From JBBRDU01 sp038230335 (GTDB taxonomy: Bacteria > Verrucomicrobiota > Verrucomicrobiia > Chthoniobacterales > UBA10450): a DNA stretch of 64,000 nt. Numbering within the stretch: the first letter of the stretch is position 1; every line of letters starts with the position of its first letter. The notes beneath the pieces are model-generated. The model saw only the letters and a program-made list of their open reading frames with translations. It was not told the DNA's origin and made no database searches. Shown here in pieces: positions 35,117-43,365 of the stretch. Location: positions 272,087-336,086 of the forward strand of contig JBBRNL010000005.1 in assembly GCA_038230335.1 (NCBI GenBank), read 5' to 3'. The position numbers and the translations under genes were made by a program.

Positions 35117-37141
35117 TTAGGCGAGATGAAGAAATGACACGGCCATGTCGATGGCCTTTATCCCGATGAAAGGAACGACGACTCCGCCGACTCCATAGAT
35201 GAGCAGATTGCGCTGGAGAATTTTGGCCGCGCCCAGAGGGCGGAACTTCACGCCGCGCAACGCAAGCGGGATGAGCATGATGATGATGATGGCATTAAAG
35301 ATGACCGCGCTCAGAATGGCACTCTGCGGGGAGGCCAGCCTCATCACGTTCAATGGCGCGATTTCCTTGAAGCTAACGAGAAGCATGGCGGGGATGATCG
35401 CGAAGTATTTCGCAACATCATTGGCGATACTGAAAGTGGTGAGCGCGCCGCGAGTGATGAGGAGCTGCTTCCCGATCTCGACCACCTCGATAAGCTTTGT
35501 CGGGTTGGAATCCAGATCGACCATATTACCCGCTTCTTTGGCCGCCTGCGTGCCGGTATTCATGGCCATCCCGACATCAGCCTGAGCCAGGGCGGGCGCG
35601 TCATTCGTGCCGTCGCCGGTCATCGCCACGAGATGACCGCCTTCCTGCTCTTTACGGATCAGAGCAAGTTTCTGCTCCGGAGTTGCTTCGGCGAGGAAGT
35701 CGTCGACGCCGGCTTCTTTCGCGATGGCCGCGGCCGTCCTCGGATTGTCTCCCGTGATCATGATGGTGCGGATGCCCATGGCGCGGAAGCGCTCGAAACG
35801 ATCCGCCAGCCCGCCTTTGACGATGTCTTTGAGGTAAATTGTTCCGAGCACCTTCTCGTTGGAAGCCACCACCAGAGGTGTGCCGCCCATCCCAGAAATC
35901 TTGTCTACATCCGACTGGACCGCCGCAGGCAGGTTGCCGCCCGCGAATGCCTTCACCTGGTCAGCCGCACCTTTGCGGTATTTGGTTCCGTTAATGTCCA
36001 CACCGCTCATGCGAGTCACGGCCGTGAACGGAACGAAGGTTGCGTTCGGCAGTTCGTGCAATTCGCGTCCGCGCAAACCGTATTTCTCCTTCGCGAGCAC
36101 GACGATGCTGCGGCCTTCGGGAGTCTCATCGGCCAGCGACGAAAGTTGCGCAGCTTCCGCCAGGGCTTCCTTGGTCACGCCCGGCGCCGGCAAAAACTCG
36201 GCGGCCTGACGATTGCCCAGCGTGATCGTGCCGGTCTTATCCAGCAAGAGCACATCCACGTCGCCGGCCGCTTCAACGGCGCGTCCGCTCATGGCGAGCA
36301 CATTCTTCTGCACGAGGCGATCGATGCCAGCAATACCGATTGCGCTGAGGAGTCCTCCGATGGTGGTCGGGATCAGGCAGACGAGCAGGGCCACGAGAAC
36401 CGGGATGGAGAAGTCGACGCCATTAAAAAGACCGAATGCCTTCATCGACATAAGAACGATCAGAAAGATAATGGTCAAGGCAGAGAGCAGGATGGTCAGG
36501 GCTATTTCGTTAGGCGTTTTTTGTCGCTTGGCGCCTTCGACGAGCCCGATCATCCGGTCGAGAAACGTCTCGCCTGGGTTGGCTGTGATGCGTATTTTGA
36601 TTATGTCGGAAAGCACTCGAGTGCCGCCCGTGACGGCACTGCGGTCGCCGCCGCTCTCGCGTACGACCGGTGCGGATTCGCCCGTAATAGCGGATTCGTC
36701 GACCGTCGCAGCGCCTTCGATGATCTCGCCGTCGCCGGGAATGAACTCTCCGGCCTTGACGACTACGACGTCCCCTTTCTTGAGTTGGTTCGAGGCGACT
36801 TCTTTCAGTGTTCCATCGGAGCGGATGCGGTTGGCTTTCGTCTCGGTTTTTGCTTTGCGCAAAGTCTCGGCTTGCGCCTTGCCGCGGCCCTCGGCCATGG
36901 CCTCGGCGAAGTTGGCGAAGAGCACGGTAAACCAGAGCCAGAGCGTGATCTGGAGCAGGAAGCCGAAGGTTGCGCCTTGCCCGCCGAGGAAAAGGAGGAT
37001 GGTGGTAATGAGCGCGCCCACCTCCGTGACAAACATGACGGGGTTACCGACCATGTGCACGGGGTTCAGTTTCTGCAAGGACGCACCGATGGCCGGAACG
37101 ATGATCGCCGGGTCAAAGATGGAATGAGTCTTGGCAGCCAT
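35117..37141 (-). CDS. kdpB: Potassium-transporting P-type ATPase KdpB
   Basis: 674 residues. Phosphorylation site LLLDKTGTITLGNR, TGES actuator loop AITGESAPVV, hinge MTGDGTNDAPALAQADVG; about seven membrane segments. It energises K+ import through KdpA. ATG at 37141; 38 bp after kdpA. Confidence 0.97.
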   Translation of the reverse strand: MAAKTHSIFDPAIIVPAIGASLQKLNPVHMVGNPVMFVTEVGALITTILLFLGGQGATFGFLLQITLWLWFTVLFANFAEAMAEGRGKAQAETLRKAKTETKANRIRSDGTLKEVASNQLKKGDVVVVKAGEFIPGDGEIIEGAATVDESAITGESAPVVRESGGDRSAVTGGTRVLSDIIKIRITANPGETFLDRMIGLVEGAKRQKTPNEIALTILLSALTIIFLIVLMSMKAFGLFNGVDFSIPVLVALLVCLIPTTIGGLLSAIGIAGIDRLVQKNVLAMSGRAVEAAGDVDVLLLDKTGTITLGNRQAAEFLPAPGVTKEALAEAAQLSSLADETPEGRSIVVLAKEKYGLRGRELHELPNATFVPFTAVTRMSGVDINGTKYRKGAADQVKAFAGGNLPAAVQSDVDKISGMGGTPLVVASNEKVLGTIYLKDIVKGGLADRFERFRAMGIRTIMITGDNPRTAAAIAKEAGVDDFLAEATPEQKLALIRKEQEGGHLVAMTGDGTNDAPALAQADVGMAMNTGTQAAKEAGNMVDLDSNPTKLIEVVEIGKQLLITRGALTTFSIANDVAKYFAIIPAMLLVSFKEIAPLNVMRLASPQSAILSAVIFNAIIIIMLIPLALRGVKFRPLGAAKILQRNLLIYGVGGVVVPFIGIKAIDMAVSFLHLA

Positions 37142-37179
37142 ATTAGTTAGGGAGTGGAAGAAGTTAGGTGGTGACCGCC

Positions 37180-39003
37180 TTAGAACAGCTTGCCCGCATG
37201 CATGAGGAAGTGTTCCACGACTGGTCCGAGGACGAGGGCTGGCACAAAAGTGAGAGCGCCGACGAGCAGGACGGTGCCGACGACTAGCGAGGTGAAGAGC
37301 GCCCCGGAAACGGGGAAAGTGCCGGCGCTCTTCGCCACCAGCTTCTTGCGCGCCAATGAACCGGCCAGCGCCAGGATTGGGACAATTATGGCGAAGCGGC
37401 CGAAGAGCATGGCGAATCCCAGCGTGGTGTCATACCACGGCGCGTTCGCCGTTAGGCCAGCAAACGCGCTGCCATTATTCCCAGTCGCCGAACTGTAAGC
37501 GTAAAGGATTTCGCTGAAACCATGTGGCCCGCTGTTGTTCGTGCCGTCCGTCAGGGCGCCCGTCGCATCCGGCGCTCCCATTTTGCTGACGCTAGCCCAG
37601 GCGGAGAATCCGAGGATGGAAAAGGCCAGAACAAGGATAACGAAGGAAGCCATTTTGATGTCATAAGGCTCTATCTTCTTGCCCAAATATTCCGGCGTTC
37701 GACCGACCATCAGACCGGCGATAAAAACGGCGATGATGACGTAGATAAGCATCCCGTAAAGCCCGGCTCCGACCCCGCCGAAGACCACTTCTCCTAGCTG
37801 GATGTTGAGCAGGGGCACCAGGCCGCCGAGCGGCGTGAACGAGTCGTGCATCGAATTAACTGCGCCGCAGGAAGCGTCAGTCGTGATGGTGGCAAAAAGC
37901 GCGGAGTTGAAAATGCCGAAGCGAACTTCCTTGCCTTCCATGTTGCCGTCGGCCGGATCGACTCCAAGCGCGGCAAAATTTGAATTTCCCGCTGCTTCGT
38001 AGTGCCAGGCAACCATCACGCCGGCAAAAAAGAGCACAAACATCGCAGCCCACACGGCCCAGCCGTGTCCTTGATGTTTAACCGTGCGCCCGAGGTAATA
38101 AGTGAGCGCGCTCGGAATCGCGAAGATTGACAAAATTTGCAGGAAACTCGAAAGCGGTGTCGGATTCTCGAAGGGATGGGCCGCATTGGCGTTGGCGTAG
38201 CCGCCGCCATTTGTGCCGAGCATCTTGATTGCGATCTGTGAGGCCATCGGGCCTTCTACGATGCTTTGCGTATCAACCTTCTGATCGACCATGAGTGGCT
38301 TGCCATCCGGTCCATTTACGGCGGCGCCCTTGTCATCGACCTTTGGCACCTGTGTCGTATACGGATCGGTTAGGGTGGCGGAGTCGTACGGTTTGAAGTT
38401 TTGGATCATTCCCTGAGAGACGAGCACGATGGAAAACACGGTGCAGATCGGCAGGAGGAGGTAGTAAGTGACGCGGACGACATCGACCCAGAAGTTGCCG
38501 ATGGTCTGCGCGGTATGCCGGGCGATTCCTCGGACTAAAGCCGCGGCAATACTGATGCCGACCGCGGCGGAAAGCCAATTGTGCAAGGCCAGCGCCACCA
38601 TTTGCGAGAAGTAGCTCATGGTGGTTTCACCGACGTAGCTCTGCCAGTTCGTATTGGTCGTAAAGCTCGCGGCGGTATTAAAAGCAAGGTGCTCGCTGAC
38701 GGCGGCCAACTTCTGAGGATTGAGAGGCAGGATGGCCTGCAGACGCAGGATCGCGTAGGTGAAGAGCATGGTCACCACGCTGAAAAGCAGCAAGGCCGTG
38801 GCGTAACCCTTCCAGTCTTGTTCCTTCCGCGGATCGACCCCTATGAGTTTATACGTAAATCGCTCGAAGGGCTTGATCACCGGATCGAGCAGGGTTCGGC
38901 CGTTCACGTCCAGAACCTGGCAAAGATAAAGGCCGAGCGGCTTTGTCATGGCCAGCAGGATGCCGACGTAAAGGACCAGTTGAATCCAACCTGAAGTGTT
39001 CAT
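37180..39003 (-). CDS. kdpA: Potassium-transporting ATPase KdpA subunit
   Basis: 607 residues, ten hydrophobic segments. Selectivity-filter-like segments include SFTTNTNWQSYVGE, LGTNGGGYANANAAHPFENP, DASCGAVNSMHD and NGSAFAGLTANAPWY. It is the K+-selective channel-like subunit of the high-affinity Kdp pump. 12 bp after the kdpF stop. Confidence 0.97.
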   Translation of the reverse strand: MNTSGWIQLVLYVGILLAMTKPLGLYLCQVLDVNGRTLLDPVIKPFERFTYKLIGVDPRKEQDWKGYATALLLFSVVTMLFTYAILRLQAILPLNPQKLAAVSEHLAFNTAASFTTNTNWQSYVGETTMSYFSQMVALALHNWLSAAVGISIAAALVRGIARHTAQTIGNFWVDVVRVTYYLLLPICTVFSIVLVSQGMIQNFKPYDSATLTDPYTTQVPKVDDKGAAVNGPDGKPLMVDQKVDTQSIVEGPMASQIAIKMLGTNGGGYANANAAHPFENPTPLSSFLQILSIFAIPSALTYYLGRTVKHQGHGWAVWAAMFVLFFAGVMVAWHYEAAGNSNFAALGVDPADGNMEGKEVRFGIFNSALFATITTDASCGAVNSMHDSFTPLGGLVPLLNIQLGEVVFGGVGAGLYGMLIYVIIAVFIAGLMVGRTPEYLGKKIEPYDIKMASFVILVLAFSILGFSAWASVSKMGAPDATGALTDGTNNSGPHGFSEILYAYSSATGNNGSAFAGLTANAPWYDTTLGFAMLFGRFAIIVPILALAGSLARKKLVAKSAGTFPVSGALFTSLVVGTVLLVGALTFVPALVLGPVVEHFLMHAGKLF

Positions 39004-39015
39004 GAGTAAAAGTAG

Positions 39016-39099
39016 CTAAAACTTTTCCGGACGAATGATCGTGAAAAGGAGATAGACGATGAGTCCGAGGGCAATGATTCCGACGATGATGTTTTCCAT
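39016..39099 (-). CDS. kdpF: KdpF small subunit
   Basis: 27 codons plus stop: MENIIVGIIALGLIVYLLFT followed by IIRPEKF. This is the size and sequence style of KdpF (single helix, ending RPEKF), 12 bp before kdpA. Confidence 0.85.
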   Translation of the reverse strand: MENIIVGIIALGLIVYLLFTIIRPEKF

Positions 39100-39111
39100 G
39101 GGATGATGTGG

Positions 39112-39195
39112 TTAGACCTTTTCGCAAGCCACGATAAAGACGAGCATCAGGACAAAGAAAGCGATGGACAGCGCGATAAAGATTAGATCGTTCAT
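39112..39195 (-). CDS. 27-residue single-helix membrane peptide upstream of kdpF
   Basis: ATG at 39195 gives MNDLIFIALSIAFFVLMLVF followed by IVACEKV. It lies 12 bp before kdpF and 11 bp after the porin stop. Similar tiny helices ending in a C-E/D-(K/R) motif occur before kdpF in other bacteria, so it may be an unnamed Kdp accessory subunit. Confidence 0.65.
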   Translation of the reverse strand: MNDLIFIALSIAFFVLMLVFIVACEKV

Positions 39196-39206
39196 GCTTC
39201 GTTAGG

Positions 39207-40442
39207 CTAGAAGGTGAGGATTACGTCGAGCCCGACGGTGAATTGGTCGCGCTCGTTTGAGTCATTGAACGGGTGCGTGCCGTTCAGGGAGCGGTCGTAC
39301 CGGATCTCGGGCCGGATGGCCAGACCCGCCAGCGGTTTGGGCATCGGCGGTTTAATGTTTACGCCAGCCGTTATTGCCCCGTAGGTAGTCTTCCCCCCGC
39401 CAACGGTGCGGGGGTCGATGGCTGGCTCGCCCTCCAGGGCGCGGATTGGGTCATGGGTGTTGGCAAAGGACACTACATAAAACCCCTGGCTATCCCGAAA
39501 GATTTCGCCGCGCAGTCCGGCCGTTAACCAGCCGTTGATCGCACACGTAAAATATTGCGCAACGCCGTAAGCCTGAGCGTCGGCACCTTCGTCCAGAGCG
39601 TAGTTGAGATCAGTGATGGACGTAAATTTGTCAGTGATTTTCCAAGTGGTTGTAATCGCGCTGAGGTAGCGGAAATCGTGATTGTTGTTTGGTGTCTCGG
39701 GTCCGATGTGGGTAGAAGCGGCAACAACGATCTTCCCTTCGTGGAGGTTGAGACCAACCCCACAATGGAAGGCCAGCGAGTCGTTATTGTCGTCGAGGCT
39801 CGTATTGACGCCGCGCGTCACTCCAGCCATCAGGTCAAGCCACTTCGTGGCGTGCAAGGTGGCGAGCGCGCCGGTGTGATTAAACGGAATTCCAAAATTA
39901 AAAATGTAGGTGTGCGAGTAGAAGAAATTTGTTCGAGGATCGATCGTTTCCGCTCCCTCCAGGGTAACGAATTGGCCAAGCTTCAAGTCGAGACCGCCCT
40001 CGGTGATTATGGGAAAGTGAAAATTTAGATAAGATTCGACCAGGTCTGGTTGGACAGTCGAGGTGCCGGCCGTGTCGCTGAATAGACCAAGCGAATGAAT
40101 AAAGCGGGCGTCGCTCCCGTACATGAATTGGAGCTTGAAACCCCAGTCGAACTCGCCCGGCTGTGGGGCCAAGGCGCGCTCGAGATTGATAACAGTTTGG
40201 TTCCAGAGCGGCTCGTTCGCGCGATCGTCAAAAAAACGGCCAAAGTTTTGATTATCGTCCGGGCTATCCGGATTGAAGGTGATGCCACTCTCGATCCAGC
40301 CGGAAATCTTGAAACGCGGGTCGGGGGTGGGCGAAACAGTCGCTTTCGCTTCGACGATCTGATCGCCCGCGCGAACGGGCACGACCGCGACGGCGCTGCT
40401 CACGATAGCGAGACCGAATGCGATTGAAGTGGTTCTAAACAT
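39207..40442 (-). CDS. Outer-membrane beta-barrel protein (BBP2/OmpL-like porin)
   Basis: 411 residues from ATG at 40442; signal MFRTTSIAFGLAIVSSAVAV. The mature part alternates amphipathic strands (KISGWIESGITFNPDS, GEFDWGFKLQFMYGSDARF, LDLKLGQFVTLEGAETID, FNFGIPFNHTGALATLH) and ends in a terminal-strand pattern RDQFTVGLDVILTF with C-terminal Phe, as expected of a Bam substrate. It matches the 'putative beta-barrel porin-2' family. Its place directly before kdpF suggests an outer-membrane route for K+ under limitation. Confidence 0.85.
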   Translation of the reverse strand: MFRTTSIAFGLAIVSSAVAVVPVRAGDQIVEAKATVSPTPDPRFKISGWIESGITFNPDSPDDNQNFGRFFDDRANEPLWNQTVINLERALAPQPGEFDWGFKLQFMYGSDARFIHSLGLFSDTAGTSTVQPDLVESYLNFHFPIITEGGLDLKLGQFVTLEGAETIDPRTNFFYSHTYIFNFGIPFNHTGALATLHATKWLDLMAGVTRGVNTSLDDNNDSLAFHCGVGLNLHEGKIVVAASTHIGPETPNNNHDFRYLSAITTTWKITDKFTSITDLNYALDEGADAQAYGVAQYFTCAINGWLTAGLRGEIFRDSQGFYVVSFANTHDPIRALEGEPAIDPRTVGGGKTTYGAITAGVNIKPPMPKPLAGLAIRPEIRYDRSLNGTHPFNDSNERDQFTVGLDVILTF

Positions 40443-40485
40443 ATTGATGGTGGTTGGTTGGGCGTTTGTGTGAGCCAAATGCGAG

Positions 40486-40530
40486 ATAGCTCAGCCGGAC
40501 GTCAGGTTCGTCGTCCGATATGAGAATGCG
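40486..40530 (-). pseudogene. Relic of a response-regulator N-terminus
   Basis: On the minus strand this stretch reads RILISDDEPDVRLSY, nearly the start of the adjacent regulator (KILIVDDEPNVRLSY). The two share 16 identical bases (40487-40502 and 41182-41197), and most other differences are third-position changes, indicating a formerly coding copy. The reading then runs on as LAFGSHKRPTN and stops, with no start codon of its own. Confidence 0.6.
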
Positions 40531-40541
40531 CGTATCATTCG

Positions 40542-41234
40542 TTAGGTATCCCCAAAGGCCACGGGCTCCTGGCTGGTCCCGTAATTAAAAAGCTCGAAGA
40601 TGCGCCGCATATTTTGCTGGGCCGGTTCGTAACGCTTATCCAGCTTGATGGCCTGTCCGTAATACTTCCTGGCCCGGTCGTAATTTTCCTGCATCTCGAA
40701 GAGGACCCCGGTGAGATTGAAGGCTTCGGCGGATTTGTCGTTGAGCTCGAGTGCACGAATGAGGTGTTTTTGGGCGCGGCTGAAGTCTCGTAGATTGAGA
40801 AGTCGCTGCGCGGTGACGATGTGACTATCGAAGTCATCGCGCGGAGGGGCGGGCGGAATCGCGCCGGAGCCATGCCGGGACGCCACGTCCGCCACGACGT
40901 CGCGGAGCTCTTTTGGGGTGATCGGTTTCTTGAGAAAGTCAATTGCGCCGAGCTTCATGGCCCGCACCGCCTGCGACACGTCGCCGTGCGCAGTGATTAT
41001 TATGGAAGGTGTGTTGAAATCGCGTCTGCGCATTTCGCCCAGGAGATCGAGCCCATCCGTCTCGGGCATGCGCATGTCGAGGATGGCCAGATCGAAGGAT
41101 CCGGCCGTTAACTCATCAAGGGCCATCGCGCCACAGTGCGCCTCCTTGATGACATAGCCTTCGGTTTCCAGAGCCACGCGGTAGCTCAGCCGGACGTTTG
41201 GCTCGTCATCCACAATAAGGATCTTCTCACTCAT
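40542..41234 (-). CDS. Response regulator with C-terminal TPR-like repeats
   Basis: 230 residues. Receiver domain 1-125 (ILIVDDEPNVRLSYRVALET, phospho-acceptor in LAILDMRMPETDG, IIITAHGDVSQAVRAMK, lysine in FLKKPITPKE). Residues about 140-215 are two to three TPR-like helical pairs (FSRAQKHLIRALELNDKS, YDRARKYYGQAIKLDKRY). There is no DNA-binding domain, so output is probably by protein contact. The start overlaps the kinase stop (ATGA). Confidence 0.88.
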   Translation of the reverse strand: MSEKILIVDDEPNVRLSYRVALETEGYVIKEAHCGAMALDELTAGSFDLAILDMRMPETDGLDLLGEMRRRDFNTPSIIITAHGDVSQAVRAMKLGAIDFLKKPITPKELRDVVADVASRHGSGAIPPAPPRDDFDSHIVTAQRLLNLRDFSRAQKHLIRALELNDKSAEAFNLTGVLFEMQENYDRARKYYGQAIKLDKRYEPAQQNMRRIFELFNYGTSQEPVAFGDT

Positions 41235-43039
41235 GGTGTCGCTCCGTTGGTCGCGGGCTTTAGATCGAAGTAGAATTCACTTCCCTCTCCAGCGGCGCTC
41301 TTGACTCCGATGGTTCCGCCTTGCGCGAGAACTATCTCTTTGGCGATGGCCAGACCCAATCCCGCGCCGGTTACTTCCGAGCCGGGCACCCGGAAAAATC
41401 GGTCGAAGAGCCTCTTCCGATATTGCAAAGGAATGCCAGAGCCCAGGTCTATGACGGAAAAGCGAACCTGGTCGTTTTGGTTTTTGGCCGCGAGCACGAT
41501 CTTCGCGCCCGCTTTGGTGTGCTTGACCGCGTTAGAGACGAAGTTGGAAAACACGTGCGCGATCTGTTGCGCGTCTACCAGCACCTTGGGCAGCCCGGGT
41601 TCAATCTGGGTTTCGAGTCGTGATCCACGTGACTCAACCAACGGACGCAAATTTTCGCAGGCACTTTCCACCAACTCACTCGGTTCGATGATTTCGCTTG
41701 GTCGCGTCGCTTTGCCCGACTCCAATTTAGCGAGATCGAGGAGGTCGTTGATCATTCGAAGCAAGCGCTCGGAATCCTCCCGCGCGGCCAAGAGCAGCTC
41801 CGTTTGTTTGTTGTTCAGCGTGCCAATTCGCTCTTCGAGCAAGAGATGCAGGCCCATGCGCACGCTGGTCAAAGGGGTCTTCAGCTCGTGACTGACCGTC
41901 GAAACGAGATTCGTTTTCACTTCGTCGAGCAGACGGAGCCGGGTTACGTCCTGGAGAATGACAGCCGCGCCGAAAATCTTGCCCGATTCATCCCGCATCC
42001 CGATGATTCGCGGGAGCATGAAAACTTCGTGATCCTCGACGCGAAAGACGATCACGCGCTCGAAGCTCGTAGGAAGGAAATCGGGGGCGCCCTTGAAGAC
42101 GCGATCGACCTCCTCCTGCACACTCGGCGGAAGTGAATCCTTCTGTCCGCAGGCGTAGAGGAACTTGGTCGCGGCCGGATTGGTGAAGTCGATTCGACCG
42201 TCGGGACTAAGAGCGATGATCGGGTCGGGAAAGGCGGAGAATGTGATTTCGGTCATCTGCCGCGCTTGCAGCACCTGGTCGCCCATGGCCTGTCGATAAG
42301 CGCGCAGCTTGGTCGCCATCTTGTTGAAGGTGTCGGCCAGCTGGCCCAGTTCGTCCTGCGATGTCACAGGCACCACCTGGTCGAGTTTGCCCTCGCCCAG
42401 TTCCTTGGAAACCGTTGTGAGACGGCTGATCGGATGCAGAATCGAGCGCTGCAGCCGCACGGCAAAAAAGATCGCGCCTCCGATTCCCGCAACAATGGCG
42501 AAGATCATGTAGCGCGTCGATTCCGCCGCGAGATGGCGCGCCTCGCGATCTGCTCGTACCATACTGTCCTGATTGATCCGGATGATTTCCTGCGCCGCGT
42601 CTTTGATTTTCGTGAACGCTGGGAGCATCTCGCCGAAATACATCATTCGTCGTTCCTCGATGCCGGGCGTGGCCCAGAAAGTCTCCGCCCGAGCAGCGTA
42701 ATTCTCGTGTGACTGCTTCACTTCCTGCGCGAGTTTCTCTTCGCCTGGCAGCGTGATGTTTCCGAGTTCGGTGCGCAGGCTTTGCCGGAAGGCAGGCAAA
42801 TTCTGGGCGTACAATTTGCGCCCCCGATCTTCCTCGCCGGCGAGCGAAAAGAAGAGAGCGGAATCCATGCGTTCAGCCGTTTCTTTCATTTGCTGGCCGG
42901 CCAGCACGCTTCGGAAATTTTCGCGCAGGATGACATCCACGCGAGTGCCGAGCTTGGCGAAAAGGGTCACGGCATACGTCCCCATCGCGATCAAGAGGAT
43001 AAAGAGCGGTGCGAGACCGAAAAAGATCCTTCGTTTCAT
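41231..43039 (-). CDS. Membrane sensor histidine kinase (HAMP-PAS-HisKA-HATPase)
   Basis: 602 residues. N-terminal helix (FFGLAPLFILLIAMGTYAV), periplasmic region about 30-180 rich in helices, second helix (YMIFAIVAGIGGAIFFAV), HAMP about 200-255, PAS about 265-370, H-box STVSHELKTPLTSVR, G-boxes VTGAGLGLAIAKE. KinB/NtrY-like architecture. It pairs with the overlapping receiver-TPR gene and lies upstream of the porin-kdp genes, where a full KdpD is missing. Confidence 0.92.
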   Translation of the reverse strand: MKRRIFFGLAPLFILLIAMGTYAVTLFAKLGTRVDVILRENFRSVLAGQQMKETAERMDSALFFSLAGEEDRGRKLYAQNLPAFRQSLRTELGNITLPGEEKLAQEVKQSHENYAARAETFWATPGIEERRMMYFGEMLPAFTKIKDAAQEIIRINQDSMVRADREARHLAAESTRYMIFAIVAGIGGAIFFAVRLQRSILHPISRLTTVSKELGEGKLDQVVPVTSQDELGQLADTFNKMATKLRAYRQAMGDQVLQARQMTEITFSAFPDPIIALSPDGRIDFTNPAATKFLYACGQKDSLPPSVQEEVDRVFKGAPDFLPTSFERVIVFRVEDHEVFMLPRIIGMRDESGKIFGAAVILQDVTRLRLLDEVKTNLVSTVSHELKTPLTSVRMGLHLLLEERIGTLNNKQTELLLAAREDSERLLRMINDLLDLAKLESGKATRPSEIIEPSELVESACENLRPLVESRGSRLETQIEPGLPKVLVDAQQIAHVFSNFVSNAVKHTKAGAKIVLAAKNQNDQVRFSVIDLGSGIPLQYRKRLFDRFFRVPGSEVTGAGLGLAIAKEIVLAQGGTIGVKSAAGEGSEFYFDLKPATNGATP

Positions 43040-43365
43040 TCTACCCCAGCGTGCGCGAAGTCCATTTTGGGCCGAACGGTCAAGTTAGAGAACGACGTTG
43101 ATTCCTGGCAGACGGGAGGCTTTACGAACGACGCGGTTCAGGCTCGCGTGGGCGTGAAAGACCGGGTAAGGCGGTCGCTGTATTTTCATGCTGCGTCCGT
43201 TAGCGGGCGGCATGCCACGTTTTCCTGTCAGCGCGTTACAATCTGCCAGAGAACTACTTACAATTGACCCCCACTTTGTTCGCGCAATCGTCGCCGTGCA
43301 TCGTGCACGATTTAAATGGCCACCGGATTGCATTTTGCCCGACGCCTAATCGCGTCCAGTCCGTC
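43040..43365. other. Gap between the kinase and the NtrC-type gene
   Basis: 326 bases; a minus frame of 82 codons (43085-43333) has no homology or coding character I trust. It contains a perfect 12-bp palindrome ATCGTGCACGAT at 43300-43311 (possible operator). A GG-N10-GC (TGGCAG..GGCT) on the plus strand near 43104 points at no gene and is probably chance. No terminator was identified. Confidence 0.5.

Noticed and set aside
35633..37150. 505-codon plus-strand frame opposite kdpB
   Set aside because: Shadow of kdpB: composition is charged and repetitive, and the minus gene has clear P-type ATPase motifs.
43104..43124. GG-N10-GC sigma-54-like site on the plus strand
   Set aside because: No plus-strand gene follows, and the second half of the consensus is poor.
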